This document shows positions 1 to 9,223 of a DNA stretch of 64,000 nucleotides, in pieces (position 1 is the first letter of the stretch; each line of letters opens with the position of its first letter). The position numbers and the translations under genes are program-made. This DNA comes from Coralloluteibacterium stylophorae (GTDB taxonomy: Bacteria; Pseudomonadota; Gammaproteobacteria; Xanthomonadales; Xanthomonadaceae), in contig NZ_JAGQFT020000010.1 in NCBI RefSeq assembly GCF_018122625.2, positions 124,001-188,000 of the forward strand, given 5' to 3'. Below the pieces are notes generated by a model. That model ran no database searches. It was not told the DNA's origin and saw only the letters and a list, made by a program, of their open reading frames with translations.

Positions 1-500
1 CCGGCCTGCAGCCGGGCTCGCGCCGCGACCTGCTCGGCAACAGCCTGGTCGTGATCGCACCGCGCGGACGTGGCACGGGAGAGGTGCTGGAGTCCGCCGG
101 GGCCATGCGCGAAGCGCTCGGCGCCGATGGCCGCCTGGCGATGGCGCGGACCGCCTCGGTGCCCGCGGGCAAGTACGGGCGCCAGGCGCTGGAATCGCTG
201 GGCTACTGGGACGCGATCCAGCCGCGCGTGGTCGAAGCCGACGACGTGCGCGCGGCACTGATGCTGGTGGCCCGCGGCGAGGCGCCGCTCGGCGTGGTGT
301 ACGGCAGCGACGCCGCGGCGGAGCCGAGGGTGCGGGTGGTCGCCACCTTCCCCGACGCCAGCCACGCGCCGATCGTCTACCCGGCAGCCGCGCTGCAGCG
401 GGCCGATGCGCATGCGCAGGCGCGTGCCTTCGTCGACTGGCTGGCACGGCCGGACTCGCTGGCGGTGTTCGAGCGCCACGGGTTCGTCGCCCGCCGATGA
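1..500 (+). CDS. modA: Molybdate ABC transporter substrate-binding protein ModA, C-terminal part
   Basis: Only the last 165 residues are inside the window; the reading frame is open from the first bases and stops at 498-500. The visible part resembles the second lobe of periplasmic ModA: an LVVIAP-type strand, a region typical of ligand-binding residues, and a C-terminal helix ending in a 'FERHGF' element common to ModA. ModA binds molybdate or tungstate in the periplasm and delivers it to ModBC. The stop overlaps the modB start (ATGA), so the genes are translationally coupled. The signal peptide and N-lobe lie upstream and cannot be seen. The assignment rests partly on the modB and modC genes that follow. 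Confidence 0.9.
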   Translation, partial: GLQPGSRRDLLGNSLVVIAPRGRGTGEVLESAGAMREALGADGRLAMARTASVPAGKYGRQALESLGYWDAIQPRVVEADDVRAALMLVARGEAPLGVVYGSDAAAEPRVRVVATFPDASHAPIVYPAAALQRADAHAQARAFVDWLARPDSLAVFERHGFVARR

Positions 501-1207
501 GGCCCCCGGACCTTCGTCCCATGCCCGTCCTGACCCCGTCGGAAGTCACCGCCGTTGCGCTGAGCCTGAAAGTGGCGGCGACGGCCGCCTGCGCCAGCCT
601 GCCCTTCGGCATCGCCGTGGCCTGGCTGCTGGCGCGGGTCGACTTCCCGGGCAAGGTGCTGGTCGACGCGCTGGTCTACCTGCCGCTGGTGCTGCCGCCG
701 GTGGTCACCGGCTACGTGCTGCTGGTGCTGTTCGGGACCCAGGGACCGCTGGGCGGCCTCCTGCAGGAGCAGTTCGGCATCGTGCTGGCATTCCGCTGGA
801 CCGGCGCGGCGCTGGCGAGCGCGGTGATGGCGTTTCCGCTGATGGTGCGGTCGATCCGGCTGGCGATCGAGAACGTCGACCGCCGCATCGAGCAGGCCGC
901 GGCCACGCTCGGTGCGTCGCCGTGGCGGGTGTTCCTCGACGTCACCCTGCCGCTGGCGTGGCCGGGCGTGGTGGCCGGCCTGGTGGTCGCCTTCGCCAAG
1001 GCGCTGGGCGAATTCGGCGCGACCATCACCTTCGTCTCCGCCATTCCCGGCGAGACCGAGACGCTGTCGGCGGCGATCGACGGCCTGCTGCAGGTGCCCG
1101 GCGGCGAAGCCGGCATCTGGCGACTGGCCGCAGTGTCGGCCGTGCTCGCCTTCGGCGCCGTGCTGCTTTCGGAGTGGCTGGTGCGGCGGCCGCGGAGGAC
1201 GCGGTGA
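497..1207 (+). CDS. modB: Molybdate ABC transporter permease ModB
   Basis: Inner-membrane permease of 236 residues, within the normal ModB size. It has about five hydrophobic segments and the ABC-permease EAA loop near residues 131-155 (EQAAATLGAS...LPLAWPG), which docks on ModC. The first ATG (497) overlaps the modA stop. A second ATG at 521 (residue 9) is an equally reasonable start, because the first eight residues are not hydrophobic and not typical of the family. The 3' end overlaps the GTG of modC (GTGA). The three genes form one tightly coupled operon for high-affinity molybdate uptake, feeding molybdenum cofactor enzymes. Confidence 0.93.
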   Translation: MRPPDLRPMPVLTPSEVTAVALSLKVAATAACASLPFGIAVAWLLARVDFPGKVLVDALVYLPLVLPPVVTGYVLLVLFGTQGPLGGLLQEQFGIVLAFRWTGAALASAVMAFPLMVRSIRLAIENVDRRIEQAAATLGASPWRVFLDVTLPLAWPGVVAGLVVAFAKALGEFGATITFVSAIPGETETLSAAIDGLLQVPGGEAGIWRLAAVSAVLAFGAVLLSEWLVRRPRRTR

Positions 1208-1854
1208 GCATCGACATCGACGTCGAACTGCGCCGCGGCGCATGGCAGCGCCGGGTCCGCCTCGCCGCCGACGCCCGCACGCTGGCGCTGACCGGGCCCT
1301 CCGGCATCGGCAAGACCTCGCTGCTGTACGCGGTCGCGGGCCTGCTGCGGCCGGAGGCCGGGCACATCGAGATCGGCGGGCAGCGTCTGTTCGACCGCGC
1401 ACGCGGCATCGACCTGCCGCCGCACCGGCGCCGCATCGGCTACGTGTTCCAGGACGCGCGCCTGTTCCCGCACCGTGACGTGCGCGCCAACCTGCTCTAC
1501 GGGCAGCGCCGGCGCGGCGGCAGGCCGGCCCCGGGCGACGAGGTCTTCGACCTGGACGAGGTCGTCGCCCTGCTCGGCATCGGCGAGCTCCTCGCCCGCC
1601 GCCCGGCCGGGCTCTCCGGCGGCGAGGCGCAGCGCGTGGCGATCGGCCGCGCCCTGCTCTCGCAGCCGCACGTGCTGCTGTTCGACGAGCCGCTCTCGGC
1701 GCTCGACCGCGCCCGCCGCGCCGAGCTCCTGCCCTGGCTGCGCCGGGTCCGCGACGAGACCCGCATCCCGATCGTCTACGTCAGCCATGCGCCGGAGGAG
1801 ATCGCCGAACTGACCACCGAGATCCACCGCCTCGACGACCCGCCCTCGGCCTAG
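1204..1854 (+). CDS. modC: Molybdate ABC transporter ATP-binding protein ModC, short form without TOBE/MOP domain
   Basis: Starts at a GTG overlapping the modB stop, giving 216 residues. All ATPase motifs are present: Walker A GPSGIGKT (31-38), Q-loop VFQD (81-84), signature LSGGE (137-141), Walker B LLFDEP (158-163) and the H-loop SH (194-195). Classical ModC proteins are about 350 residues, with a C-terminal molybdate-binding MOP/TOBE region that gives trans-inhibition. This protein stops just after the nucleotide-binding domain, so that region is absent. The frame upstream of the GTG stays open but is an alternate frame of modB. The closely coupled gene order supports ModC rather than another importer ATPase. 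Confidence 0.9.
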   Translation: MSIDIDVELRRGAWQRRVRLAADARTLALTGPSGIGKTSLLYAVAGLLRPEAGHIEIGGQRLFDRARGIDLPPHRRRIGYVFQDARLFPHRDVRANLLYGQRRRGGRPAPGDEVFDLDEVVALLGIGELLARRPAGLSGGEAQRVAIGRALLSQPHVLLFDEPLSALDRARRAELLPWLRRVRDETRIPIVYVSHAPEEIAELTTEIHRLDDPPSA

Positions 1855-1924
1855 GCGCGGAGGATCGACCCGAGCGTCATCGCGGCGCCGCCACACTGGG
1901 CGGTGCAAGTCCACGGAGAAGCGG

Positions 1925-3871
1925 ATGCAGCAGGTCACCACGCTCGACGCCGCGGTCGAGGCCATCCTCGCCCACGCAGGCCCCGCGCTGCGCATCGGCG
2001 CACCGCTGGGGATCGGCAAGCCGCACCGGCTGCTCAACGCGCTGTACGCGCGGGTCAGGGACGATCCGACGCTGTCGCTGCACGTCATGACCGCGCTGTC
2101 GCTGTCGCCGCCGAAGCCCGCCCCGGGACTCGAGAGGCGCTTCCTCGCTCCGTTCCTCGACCGCCATTTCGGCGCCGACTTCCCCGCGCTCGACTACGTC
2201 GCCGACCGCGCCCGCGATGCGCTGCCGGCCAACGTCGAGATCGAGGAGTTCTACATGCAGTCCGGCGGCCTGCTCGGGTCCGCCCAGGCCCAGGCCGACT
2301 ACGCCAGCCTCAACTACACCCATGTCGCGCGCGACGTCGCCAGCCGCCGCCCGAACGTGGTGGTGCAGAAGGTCGCGCGCGAACCCGGCGGCACGCGCCT
2401 GTCGGCCAGCAGCAACCCCGACCTGAGCTTCGACCTGCTCGACGAGATCGCGCGCCGCGGCCTGCCGCGGCCGCTGCTGGTGGCCGAGGTCGACCCGGCG
2501 CTGCCGTGGCTGGACGGCGACTGCGTGATCGAGGCCGCCTTCGCCGACCTGGTCGTCGAGCTGCCCGGGCCGGCGCCGAAGCTGTTTGCCCTGCCGCGCC
2601 AGCCTGTCTCCGATGCCGACTACGCCATCGGTCTCTACGCCAGCGCCCTGGTGCGCGACGGCGGCACGCTGCAGATCGGGATCGGCGCGCTCGCCGACGC
2701 GCTCGCCCATGCGCTGGTGCTGCGGCACACGCGCAACGACGAGTATCGCGCGCTGCTGGACGCATTCGCGCCGGGGCTTGCGGATTCGGAGCTGGTGCGC
2801 GGCACCGGCGGCACCGCCCCGTTCGAGCACGGCCTCTACGGCGCCAGCGAGATGGTCAACGACGGCTTCCGGGTGCTGGCCGAGGCCGGCGTGCTGACCC
2901 GCAGGGTCGTCGACGACGAGCGCGCGATGCGCCGCATCAACCGCGACGAGGCCACCCATGAGGACCGGCTCGCGCTCGAGCGCGAGGGCCGCTGGCTCGA
3001 CGGCGCCTTCTACTTCGGCTCGAGCGAGCTCTACGACTGGCTGCGCACCCTGCCGCCGGAACGCGCGCGCGGCCTGCGCATGACCCGCGTATCGCAGGTC
3101 AACCAGCTCTACGGCCGCCACGAACTGCTCGAGCGCGAGCAGCGTCGCCATGCGCGCTTCTTCAACACCTGCATGATCGCCACGGCGCTGGGCGCGGTGG
3201 CCTCGGACGCGCTGGAGGACGGGCGCGTGGTGTCGGGCGTCGGCGGCCAGTACAACTTCGTGGCGATGGCGCACGCGCTCGACGACGCGCGCTCGGTGCT
3301 GATGCTGCGCGCCACCCACGGCGGCGGCGGCAGGCTCACCTCCTCGGTGCGCTGGAACTACGGCCACACCACCATCCCGCGGCACCTGCGCGACATCGTG
3401 GTGACCGAATACGGCATCGCCGACCTGCGCGGCGCGCGCGACGCCGACTGCGTGGCGGCGATGCTGGCGATCACCGACGCTCGCTTCGGCGAACCCATCG
3501 TCGAAGCCGCGCGTGCGGCCAGGAAGCTGCGTCCGGGCATGACGCTGCCCGACATCCGCGGCAACACGCCCGGGCGCCTGCGCGACCGGCTTGCGCCGTA
3601 CCGCGGTTCGGGACTGCTGCCGGACTATCCCGTCGGCAGCGACTTCACGCCGGTCGAGCAGCGCCTGCTGAAGGCCCTCGCCTGGCTGCGCGGCGAGACC
3701 GCGACGCGCGCGGGCAAGGCGCGTGCGGTGCTCGCGGCGCTCGGCAACCGCGCTGGTGCCGATGCCGAGGCGATGGCGCGAATGGGGCTGGAGCACCCGC
3801 AGGGTCTGCGCGGGAAGCTCGAGGCCGCCCTGCTGCGCCTGGCCCTGGTGCGCACCGCGCCGCGCCGGTAG
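1925..3871 (+). CDS. Acetyl-CoA hydrolase/transferase family protein
   Basis: A 648-residue protein of the acetyl-CoA hydrolase/CoA-transferase superfamily. The C-terminal part carries the characteristic stretch with Gly-rich 'THGGGGRLTSS' and, around residue 495, 'TEYGIADLRG', typical of ACH1/succinyl-CoA:acetate CoA-transferase proteins. It is longer than the usual 430-520 residues, with an extended central segment; long forms like this are familiar from xanthomonads. It probably transfers or hydrolyses CoA from short-chain acyl-CoA in the cytosol, but the substrate cannot be read from sequence. A purine-rich GGAGAAG lies 5-11 bases before the ATG. It stands alone, 70 bp after modC. Confidence 0.82.
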   Translation: MQQVTTLDAAVEAILAHAGPALRIGAPLGIGKPHRLLNALYARVRDDPTLSLHVMTALSLSPPKPAPGLERRFLAPFLDRHFGADFPALDYVADRARDALPANVEIEEFYMQSGGLLGSAQAQADYASLNYTHVARDVASRRPNVVVQKVAREPGGTRLSASSNPDLSFDLLDEIARRGLPRPLLVAEVDPALPWLDGDCVIEAAFADLVVELPGPAPKLFALPRQPVSDADYAIGLYASALVRDGGTLQIGIGALADALAHALVLRHTRNDEYRALLDAFAPGLADSELVRGTGGTAPFEHGLYGASEMVNDGFRVLAEAGVLTRRVVDDERAMRRINRDEATHEDRLALEREGRWLDGAFYFGSSELYDWLRTLPPERARGLRMTRVSQVNQLYGRHELLEREQRRHARFFNTCMIATALGAVASDALEDGRVVSGVGGQYNFVAMAHALDDARSVLMLRATHGGGGRLTSSVRWNYGHTTIPRHLRDIVVTEYGIADLRGARDADCVAAMLAITDARFGEPIVEAARAARKLRPGMTLPDIRGNTPGRLRDRLAPYRGSGLLPDYPVGSDFTPVEQRLLKALAWLRGETATRAGKARAVLAALGNRAGADAEAMARMGLEHPQGLRGKLEAALLRLALVRTAPRR

Positions 3872-3912
3872 GCGCGGCTGTGACTCCTGCCCCCGCTCCG
3901 CACCCGTAGCCC

Positions 3913-3938
3913 TCGCGGCCGGAGCCGCTCCTGCGGGA
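3913..3938. repeat. Degenerate REP-like palindrome
   Basis: GC-rich imperfect hairpin with the sequence tcgcggccggagccgctcct, closely related to the better copy at 4018-4042. Lies just after the acetyl-CoA hydrolase gene. Confidence 0.5.
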
Positions 3939-3965
3939 CACCGCTGCCCCGGGCGCGCGGCCTGC

Positions 3966-3986
3966 GGGTCCCGGGTCCCGGGTCCC
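3966..3986. repeat. Three tandem copies of GGGTCCC
   Basis: Perfect heptamer GGGTCCC repeated three times between the two REP-like hairpins. The unit is itself palindromic apart from its centre. No coding role is apparent. Confidence 0.7.
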
Positions 3987-4017
3987 GCATTACCACCATC
4001 GCCTCATGCCACCGTCG

Positions 4018-4042
4018 GTCGCGGCTGAAGCCGCTCCTACAA
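4018..4042. repeat. REP-like element (GTCGCGGCTGAAGCCGCTCC type)
   Basis: Sequence gtcgcggctgaagccgctcc followed by tacaa. On the opposite strand it reads as the well-known TGTAGGAGCGGCTTCAGCCG family of intergenic repeats of Xanthomonas, Stenotrophomonas and Pseudomonas. The stem GCGGC/GCCGC with loop TGAA can fold on either strand. It sits between the 3' ends of the convergent acetyl-CoA hydrolase gene and tkt, the usual location for such repeats, and may protect or terminate both transcripts. Confidence 0.75.
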
Positions 4043-4077
4043 GGGGCACCGGGCAGCGGGCGCAGTCGTCCTGCGGA

Positions 4078-6081
4078 TCAGCCCAGCGCCTTCGCCGTCT
4101 CGACGATGCGCTCGACGCCGAAACCGAAGTGCTCGAACAGCTGGTTGGCCGGACCGGAGGCGCCGAAGCCGTCCATGCCGATCACCGCGCCATCGAGGCC
4201 GACGTATTTGCGCCAGAAGTCGGCGGTGGCGGCCTCGATCGCGATCCGCCTGCGGCACCACGACGGCAGCACGCCCTCGCGCCACTCCGGCGGCTGGCGG
4301 TCGAACACGTCGGTCGACGGCATCGACACCACGCGCACCCTGGTGCCCTGCTGGTCGAGCGCGCGCGCGGCCTGCATCGCCAGCTCCACCTCGGAACCGG
4401 TGGCGATCAGGATCACCTCGAAGGTCGCCTCCGGCGGGTCCAGCAGCACGTAGCCGCCGCGGGCGACGTCGGCGAGCTGCTGCGCGTCGCGCTGCTGGTG
4501 CTGCAGGTTCTGGCGCGAGAACACCAGGCAGCTCGGACCGTCGCGGCGCTCGATCGCCGCGCGCCAGGCCACCGCCGTCTCCACCGCGTCGCAGGGACGC
4601 CAGACGTCGTTGTTCGGGATGTGGCGCAGGCTCGCCAGGTGCTCGACCGGCTGGTGGGTCGGGCCGTCCTCGCCGAGGCCGATGGAGTCGTGGGTGTAGA
4701 CGTGGATCGCGTGCGCCGGGATCAGCGCGCTCATGCGGACCGCGTTGCGCGCGTAGTCGGAGAACACCAGGAAGGTCGCGTCGAACGGCAGGAAGCCGCC
4801 GTGCAGGGCGAGGCCGTTGGAGATCGCGGTCATGGCGAACTCGCGCACGCCGTAGAACACGTAGTTGGCGTCGCGGTCGGCGCCGGCGACAGACTTGCTG
4901 GCCTTCCACAGGGTCAGGTTGGAGTGCGCGAGGTCGGCGGAGCCGCCGACCATCTCCGGCAGCAGCGGCGCGTAGGTCTCGATCGCCAGCTGCGAGGCCT
5001 TGCGCGTGGCGATGGTGTGGCCCTCCTCCTGCATGCGCTGCACGTAGGCGTCGGCGGCGTCGGAGAAGCCGGCCGGCAGCTCGCCGTGGGAGCGCCGCAC
5101 CAGCTCGGCCGCCTCCGCCGGGAACTGCGCGGCGTAGGCGTCGTAGAGCCGGTTCCAGTTCTCCTCGCGGACGATGCCGGCGTTGATCGCGCGCCAGCCG
5201 TCCTGGATCCCCGCCGGGATCTCGAACGGCCCGTGCGCCCAGCCGAGCTGCTCGCGCATCAGCGCGATCTCGTCCTTGCCCAGCGGCGCGCCGTGGCTGG
5301 ATTCCTTGCCCGCCTTGTTCGGCGAACCGAAGCCGATGGTGGTGCGGCAGCAGATCAGGGTCGGCCTGTCGCCGGCCTTGAGCGCGGTGTCGATCGCGGT
5401 CTTGATCTCGCGCGCGTCGTGGCCGTCGACGTTGCGGATCACCTGCCAGCCGTAGGCCTCGAAGCGTGCGGCGGTGTCGTCGGTGAACCAGCCCTCGACC
5501 TTGCCGTCGATGGAGATGCCGTTGTCGTCCCAGAACGCGACCAGCTTGCCCAGCCGCCAGGTGCCGGCGAGCGAGGCGGCCTCGTGCGAAATGCCCTCCA
5601 TCAGGCAGCCGTCGCCCATGAACACCCAGGTGCGGTGGTCGACGATCTCGAACTCCGGCCGGTTGAAGCGCTGCGCGAGCAGCTTCTCGGCCAGCGCGAA
5701 GCCGACCGCGTTGGCGAAGCCCTGGCCCAGCGGCCCGGTGGTGGTCTCCACCCCCGGGGTGTGGTGCGCCTCGGGATGGCCGGCGGTCAACGAATGCAGC
5801 TGGCGGAACTTCTTCAGCTCGTCCAGCGGCAGGTCGTAGCCGGCCAGGTGCAGCAGCGCGTACTGCAGCATGGAGCCATGGCCGTTGGACAACACGAAGC
5901 GGTCGCGGTTGAACCACTTCGGGTTCTTCGGGCTGTGGCTGAGGTAGTCGTTCCAGAGCACCTCGGCGATGTCGGCCATGCCCATCGGCATGCCGGGATG
6001 GCCGGACTTGGCGGCCTCCACCGCGTCGGCGGCGAGGAAGCGGATGGCGTTGGCGAGTTCGCGGCGGGAAGGCGTGGTCAT
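4078..6081 (-). CDS. tkt: Transketolase
   Basis: Thiamine-diphosphate enzyme of the non-oxidative pentose phosphate pathway, moving two-carbon ketol units between sugar phosphates. The 667 residues match full-length bacterial transketolase. The start is the ATG at 6081 ([20 protein letters not shown]), which aligns with family N-termini; the open frame upstream is not needed. Visible motifs include SGHPG near residue 26, TTTGPLGQG (113-121), the ThDP motif GDG at 156-158 with the paired NG (WDDNGIS) about 30 residues later, and the pyrimidine-domain histidine/glutamate region. It is on the minus strand, 100 bp downstream of the symporter gene, with REP-like repeats after its stop. Confidence 0.98.
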   Translation of the reverse strand: MTTPSRRELANAIRFLAADAVEAAKSGHPGMPMGMADIAEVLWNDYLSHSPKNPKWFNRDRFVLSNGHGSMLQYALLHLAGYDLPLDELKKFRQLHSLTAGHPEAHHTPGVETTTGPLGQGFANAVGFALAEKLLAQRFNRPEFEIVDHRTWVFMGDGCLMEGISHEAASLAGTWRLGKLVAFWDDNGISIDGKVEGWFTDDTAARFEAYGWQVIRNVDGHDAREIKTAIDTALKAGDRPTLICCRTTIGFGSPNKAGKESSHGAPLGKDEIALMREQLGWAHGPFEIPAGIQDGWRAINAGIVREENWNRLYDAYAAQFPAEAAELVRRSHGELPAGFSDAADAYVQRMQEEGHTIATRKASQLAIETYAPLLPEMVGGSADLAHSNLTLWKASKSVAGADRDANYVFYGVREFAMTAISNGLALHGGFLPFDATFLVFSDYARNAVRMSALIPAHAIHVYTHDSIGLGEDGPTHQPVEHLASLRHIPNNDVWRPCDAVETAVAWRAAIERRDGPSCLVFSRQNLQHQQRDAQQLADVARGGYVLLDPPEATFEVILIATGSEVELAMQAARALDQQGTRVRVVSMPSTDVFDRQPPEWREGVLPSWCRRRIAIEAATADFWRKYVGLDGAVIGMDGFGASGPANQLFEHFGFGVERIVETAKALG

Positions 6082-6184
6082 CGGGATTCCGGAGGAGGCG
6101 GGCGGCGGCGCCGTCGTCACGACGGCATCGACACATTGTCGCCGACCCGGTGGCGGCGGCCAAACCCGCAACCTGCCGTGCCGC

Positions 6185-7492
6185 TCACACGCGGTCGGGC
6201 GTCGCCGGCGGCGCCTCGGCGTGCCCGCCGGCGATCTCGCTGCGGCCGATCACCACCGCGCCGGCCATGTCGCCGGTGACGTTGACCGTGGTGCGACACA
6301 TGTCGAGCAGGCGGTCGACGCCGAGGATCAGGCCGATGCCCTCCGGCGGGATGCCGAACATGGCCAGGATCATCGCGATCACCGGCAGCGAGCCGCCGGG
6401 AACGCCGGCGGCGCCGACGCTGCCGAAGATGCACAGCGCCAGGATCATCACCTGCTGCGCGATCGTCAGGTCCACGCCGTAGAACTGCGCCAGGAACAGC
6501 ACGGTGATGCCCTCGAACAGGGCGGTGCCGTTCATGTTGGCGGTGGCGCCGAGCGTACACACGAAACGTGCCACCGAGCGCGGCACGCCGAGCGCCTCCT
6601 CGCTGACCTTCAGCGTCGTGGGCAGCGTCGCCGACGACGAGGAGGTCGAGAACGAGGTCAGGATCGCCGGCTGCGCGCCGCGGAAGAAGGCCAGCGGCGA
6701 CATCCGCCCGAACACCCACAGCAGCAGCGGGAACACCACGAAGAAGTGGATGCCCAGCGCCAGCAGCACCGTGCCCACGAAGCGCGCGAGCTGCAGCAGC
6801 ACGTCCACGCCCAGCCGTGCGGTGACGGTGAACAGCAGCGCCGCCACCGCGTACGGGGCCAGCCGGATCACCCAGCCGATCAGCGCCAGGCAGATGTCGT
6901 ACATGCCCTGGCAGGCGCCGACGAAGGTGCGCGTCCCGTCGGTGCGGACCACGGTCGCGGCGATGCCGACGAACAGCGCGAACACCATCACCGCGATCAG
7001 GTCGCCACTGGCCGCCGCCGCGACCGGGTTGCGGGGCACCAGGTTGAGCAGCACCTGGATCCCCGACACGCCCTCGCGCTGCGCGGCGATCTCGCCGCCG
7101 CGCTCGCCGGCCTGCGCCATCAGCGCGGCGCGCGCGGCCTCGTCGAGGCCGGCGCCGGGCTGCAGCAGGTTGACCAGGACCAGGCCGAGCGTCACCGCCA
7201 CCGCGGTCACCGCGACGATCCACAGCAGCGTCTTGAAGCCGATGCGGCCGAGCGAGTGCGGCTCGCCGATCTCGACCACGCCCAGCACCAGCGCGGTGAA
7301 CACCAGCGGGATCACCAGCATGAACAGCAGGCGCAGGAAGATCTGCCCGATCGGATCGGTGATGTAGGTGGTGACGACGTCGACCCAGCCGGCGTCGGCG
7401 GCGAACGCGTTGACCAGCAGGCCGGCGGCCACGCCGACGACGAAGCCGATCAGCATCTTGGTGTGCAGCGCGAGGCCACCGGACGAGCTCAT
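6185..7492 (-). CDS. Dicarboxylate/amino acid:cation symporter (SDF/GltP-DctA family)
   Basis: A 435-residue inner-membrane secondary transporter. It shows the full glutamate-transporter signature set: serine-rich re-entrant loop ([10 protein letters not shown], 284-293), the NMxGT cation motif (319-323), the second re-entrant loop GAAGVPGG (360-367) and the helix-8 substrate set D393, R400, N404, D408. The NMxGT motif reads NMNGT instead of the commoner NMDGT. R400 fits an acidic side-chain substrate such as glutamate, aspartate or a C4-dicarboxylate. A Shine-Dalgarno CAGGAG precedes the ATG. The exact substrate and coupling ion cannot be decided from sequence. Confidence 0.93.
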   Translation of the reverse strand: MSSSGGLALHTKMLIGFVVGVAAGLLVNAFAADAGWVDVVTTYITDPIGQIFLRLLFMLVIPLVFTALVLGVVEIGEPHSLGRIGFKTLLWIVAVTAVAVTLGLVLVNLLQPGAGLDEAARAALMAQAGERGGEIAAQREGVSGIQVLLNLVPRNPVAAAASGDLIAVMVFALFVGIAATVVRTDGTRTFVGACQGMYDICLALIGWVIRLAPYAVAALLFTVTARLGVDVLLQLARFVGTVLLALGIHFFVVFPLLLWVFGRMSPLAFFRGAQPAILTSFSTSSSSATLPTTLKVSEEALGVPRSVARFVCTLGATANMNGTALFEGITVLFLAQFYGVDLTIAQQVMILALCIFGSVGAAGVPGGSLPVIAMILAMFGIPPEGIGLILGVDRLLDMCRTTVNVTGDMAGAVVIGRSEIAGGHAEAPPATPDRV

Positions 7493-7579
7493 GCAGACTC
7501 CTGGCAGGGCGCCACCCGCGCGGCGCCGGAACGGAACAAAGCTGCGCAGCCTACCGCAGCGCCGGCACGCGGGGGCGCT

Positions 7580-9223
7580 TCAGCGCCGCGGATACAGCGC
7601 CGGCAGGACCCCTTCGTTGACTGCCGGCGACGCGCGCCAGCGCGGGCCGCCGCGGAACGCCGCGCGCAGCGCCTCGCGCGCCGCGGCCGGGTCGCCCCGC
7701 CCCCACAACGCGCGCGCCAGCGCGTCGACGGCGTCGCGCTGCGCGGGGTCGTCCAGGCGCGCGGCGACCTGCTCGAGGTTGCCGTGCGCGCCGGCGCCGA
7801 CGCCCACCGAGGCGGCGAGCGCCGCGGCCACCGCCTGCAGGTCGCCCTCGCGCAGCGCCCGATCGAGCGCGACGCGCGGCGCCGCCGGGGCCGCCGTCGG
7901 GGCGGCTCCCGCAGCGCGCGTCCGCCCGTTGTCCGCGGTCGCACCGCGGCGCCACCCCCACGCGCCGAGCGCGAGGCAGCACAGCGCGAGCACGGCCGTC
8001 GCCAGTTGCCAGGGCCATGCCGATGCCATCGGCATGGCGCCTGCGCGGTCCGCGGCCACCGGCGCGGCGACCGGTGCCGCCGGGACGCCCGCGCCGGCAG
8101 CCACCTCCAGGTGGAATCCCGGGACCTCGGCGCTCCGCGCGCGGTCGGCGCCGGTGTCCCACCAGCCGACCTGCAGCGCCGGCACCTCGAGCGGGCCCGG
8201 GCGCTGGGGGACGATCGCGAAGCGGCGGGTCAGCGTCGACTGCACCCGCCCGTCCTGCCACTGCTCGCGCGTCTCCGGGGGTTCCGGGAACACCTTCGCG
8301 CCCTCCACCTCCGGGTACTGGAGGTCGGGCAGCTGCGAGGCGGTGGCGCCATCGACGCGGAGCGTGACCGAGACCAGCGCCGGCTCGCCGGAGCGCCCCT
8401 CCTCCGGCGGCGCCTCCGCGCTGATCTCCAGGCCGCGCGCGGGCAGCCACGGCTGCGGCGCACCGGTCGGCTGCGGGCGCACCTGCAGGGTCTGCGGCGA
8501 GCCCGCGGTCACGGTCACGCCGCCATTGCCCATCAGCGAATCGAAGCCGCCGGACAGGGTGCGGCCGCGGAAACGCGGCGCCGGTACCGCGATCTCGCCG
8601 CTGCGCTCGGGGGTGAGCAGGAAACGCCGCTCGACCACGTTGTAGCGGCGCCCGGCGACGCTGCGCTGGTAGGTCACGTCCTCGCCGATGCGCTGCAGGG
8701 CGACGTCGTCCGGCGTCGGCGTCTCCAGCTGGCCGTCGAGCAGGGTCACCGCGTAGTACAGGCGCACGGTGTAGGCCACGCTCTGCTGCACGTAGGGGCT
8801 GTCGGTCTCCAGCTCGCCCTCGATGAACACCGGGTCGCCGGCACGCGCGCTGTCGATCCTCTCGGGCACCACGGTGAGCGCCAGCGGGTCGGTGGTCTCG
8901 TCGCCGACGGTGAGCCGCGGGATGCTGATGACGCCCTCGCGGCGCGGTTCCAGGGCAACGCCGTAGAGCGTGCGCGAGGTGACCTCGCCGTTGATGATCG
9001 AGGTCTGGCTGCTGTTGGTGACGCCGCGACGGATGAAGTCGGCGTCCAGCGGCGACAGGTCCGGCGCGCCACCGTTGCGGTCGGTCTCGATCGTCAGGGT
9101 CACCGTCTCGCCCATCGCGATGCGGTCGCGATCCAGCGAGGCCCGCGGCGCCGCGAGCGCCGCTCCCGCGCCCAACCCCAGCCATGCGGCCGCGATCAGC
9201 AGCCAGCCCGTCCACCGCTTCAT
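7580..9223 (-). CDS. batD: BatD-like 'oxygen tolerance' protein
   Basis: A 547-residue exported protein with a clear signal peptide (about residues 1-24, MKRWTGW...AALA). A long beta-rich periplasmic region follows, matching the BatD family, with one transmembrane segment near residues 403-425 and an alanine-rich cytoplasmic tail. The ATG at 9223 overlaps the stop of the preceding vWA/TPR gene (ATGA); an open frame continues upstream but is in the neighbour's shadow. It is the last gene of the MoxR/DUF58/vWA/TPR operon. Bat proteins were named for Bacteroides aerotolerance. They are thought to form a membrane complex with periplasmic functions, but the biochemistry is unknown. Confidence 0.87.
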   Translation of the reverse strand: MKRWTGWLLIAAAWLGLGAGAALAAPRASLDRDRIAMGETVTLTIETDRNGGAPDLSPLDADFIRRGVTNSSQTSIINGEVTSRTLYGVALEPRREGVISIPRLTVGDETTDPLALTVVPERIDSARAGDPVFIEGELETDSPYVQQSVAYTVRLYYAVTLLDGQLETPTPDDVALQRIGEDVTYQRSVAGRRYNVVERRFLLTPERSGEIAVPAPRFRGRTLSGGFDSLMGNGGVTVTAGSPQTLQVRPQPTGAPQPWLPARGLEISAEAPPEEGRSGEPALVSVTLRVDGATASQLPDLQYPEVEGAKVFPEPPETREQWQDGRVQSTLTRRFAIVPQRPGPLEVPALQVGWWDTGADRARSAEVPGFHLEVAAGAGVPAAPVAAPVAADRAGAMPMASAWPWQLATAVLALCCLALGAWGWRRGATADNGRTRAAGAAPTAAPAAPRVALDRALREGDLQAVAAALAASVGVGAGAHGNLEQVAARLDDPAQRDAVDALARALWGRGDPAAAREALRAAFRGGPRWRASPAVNEGVLPALYPRR

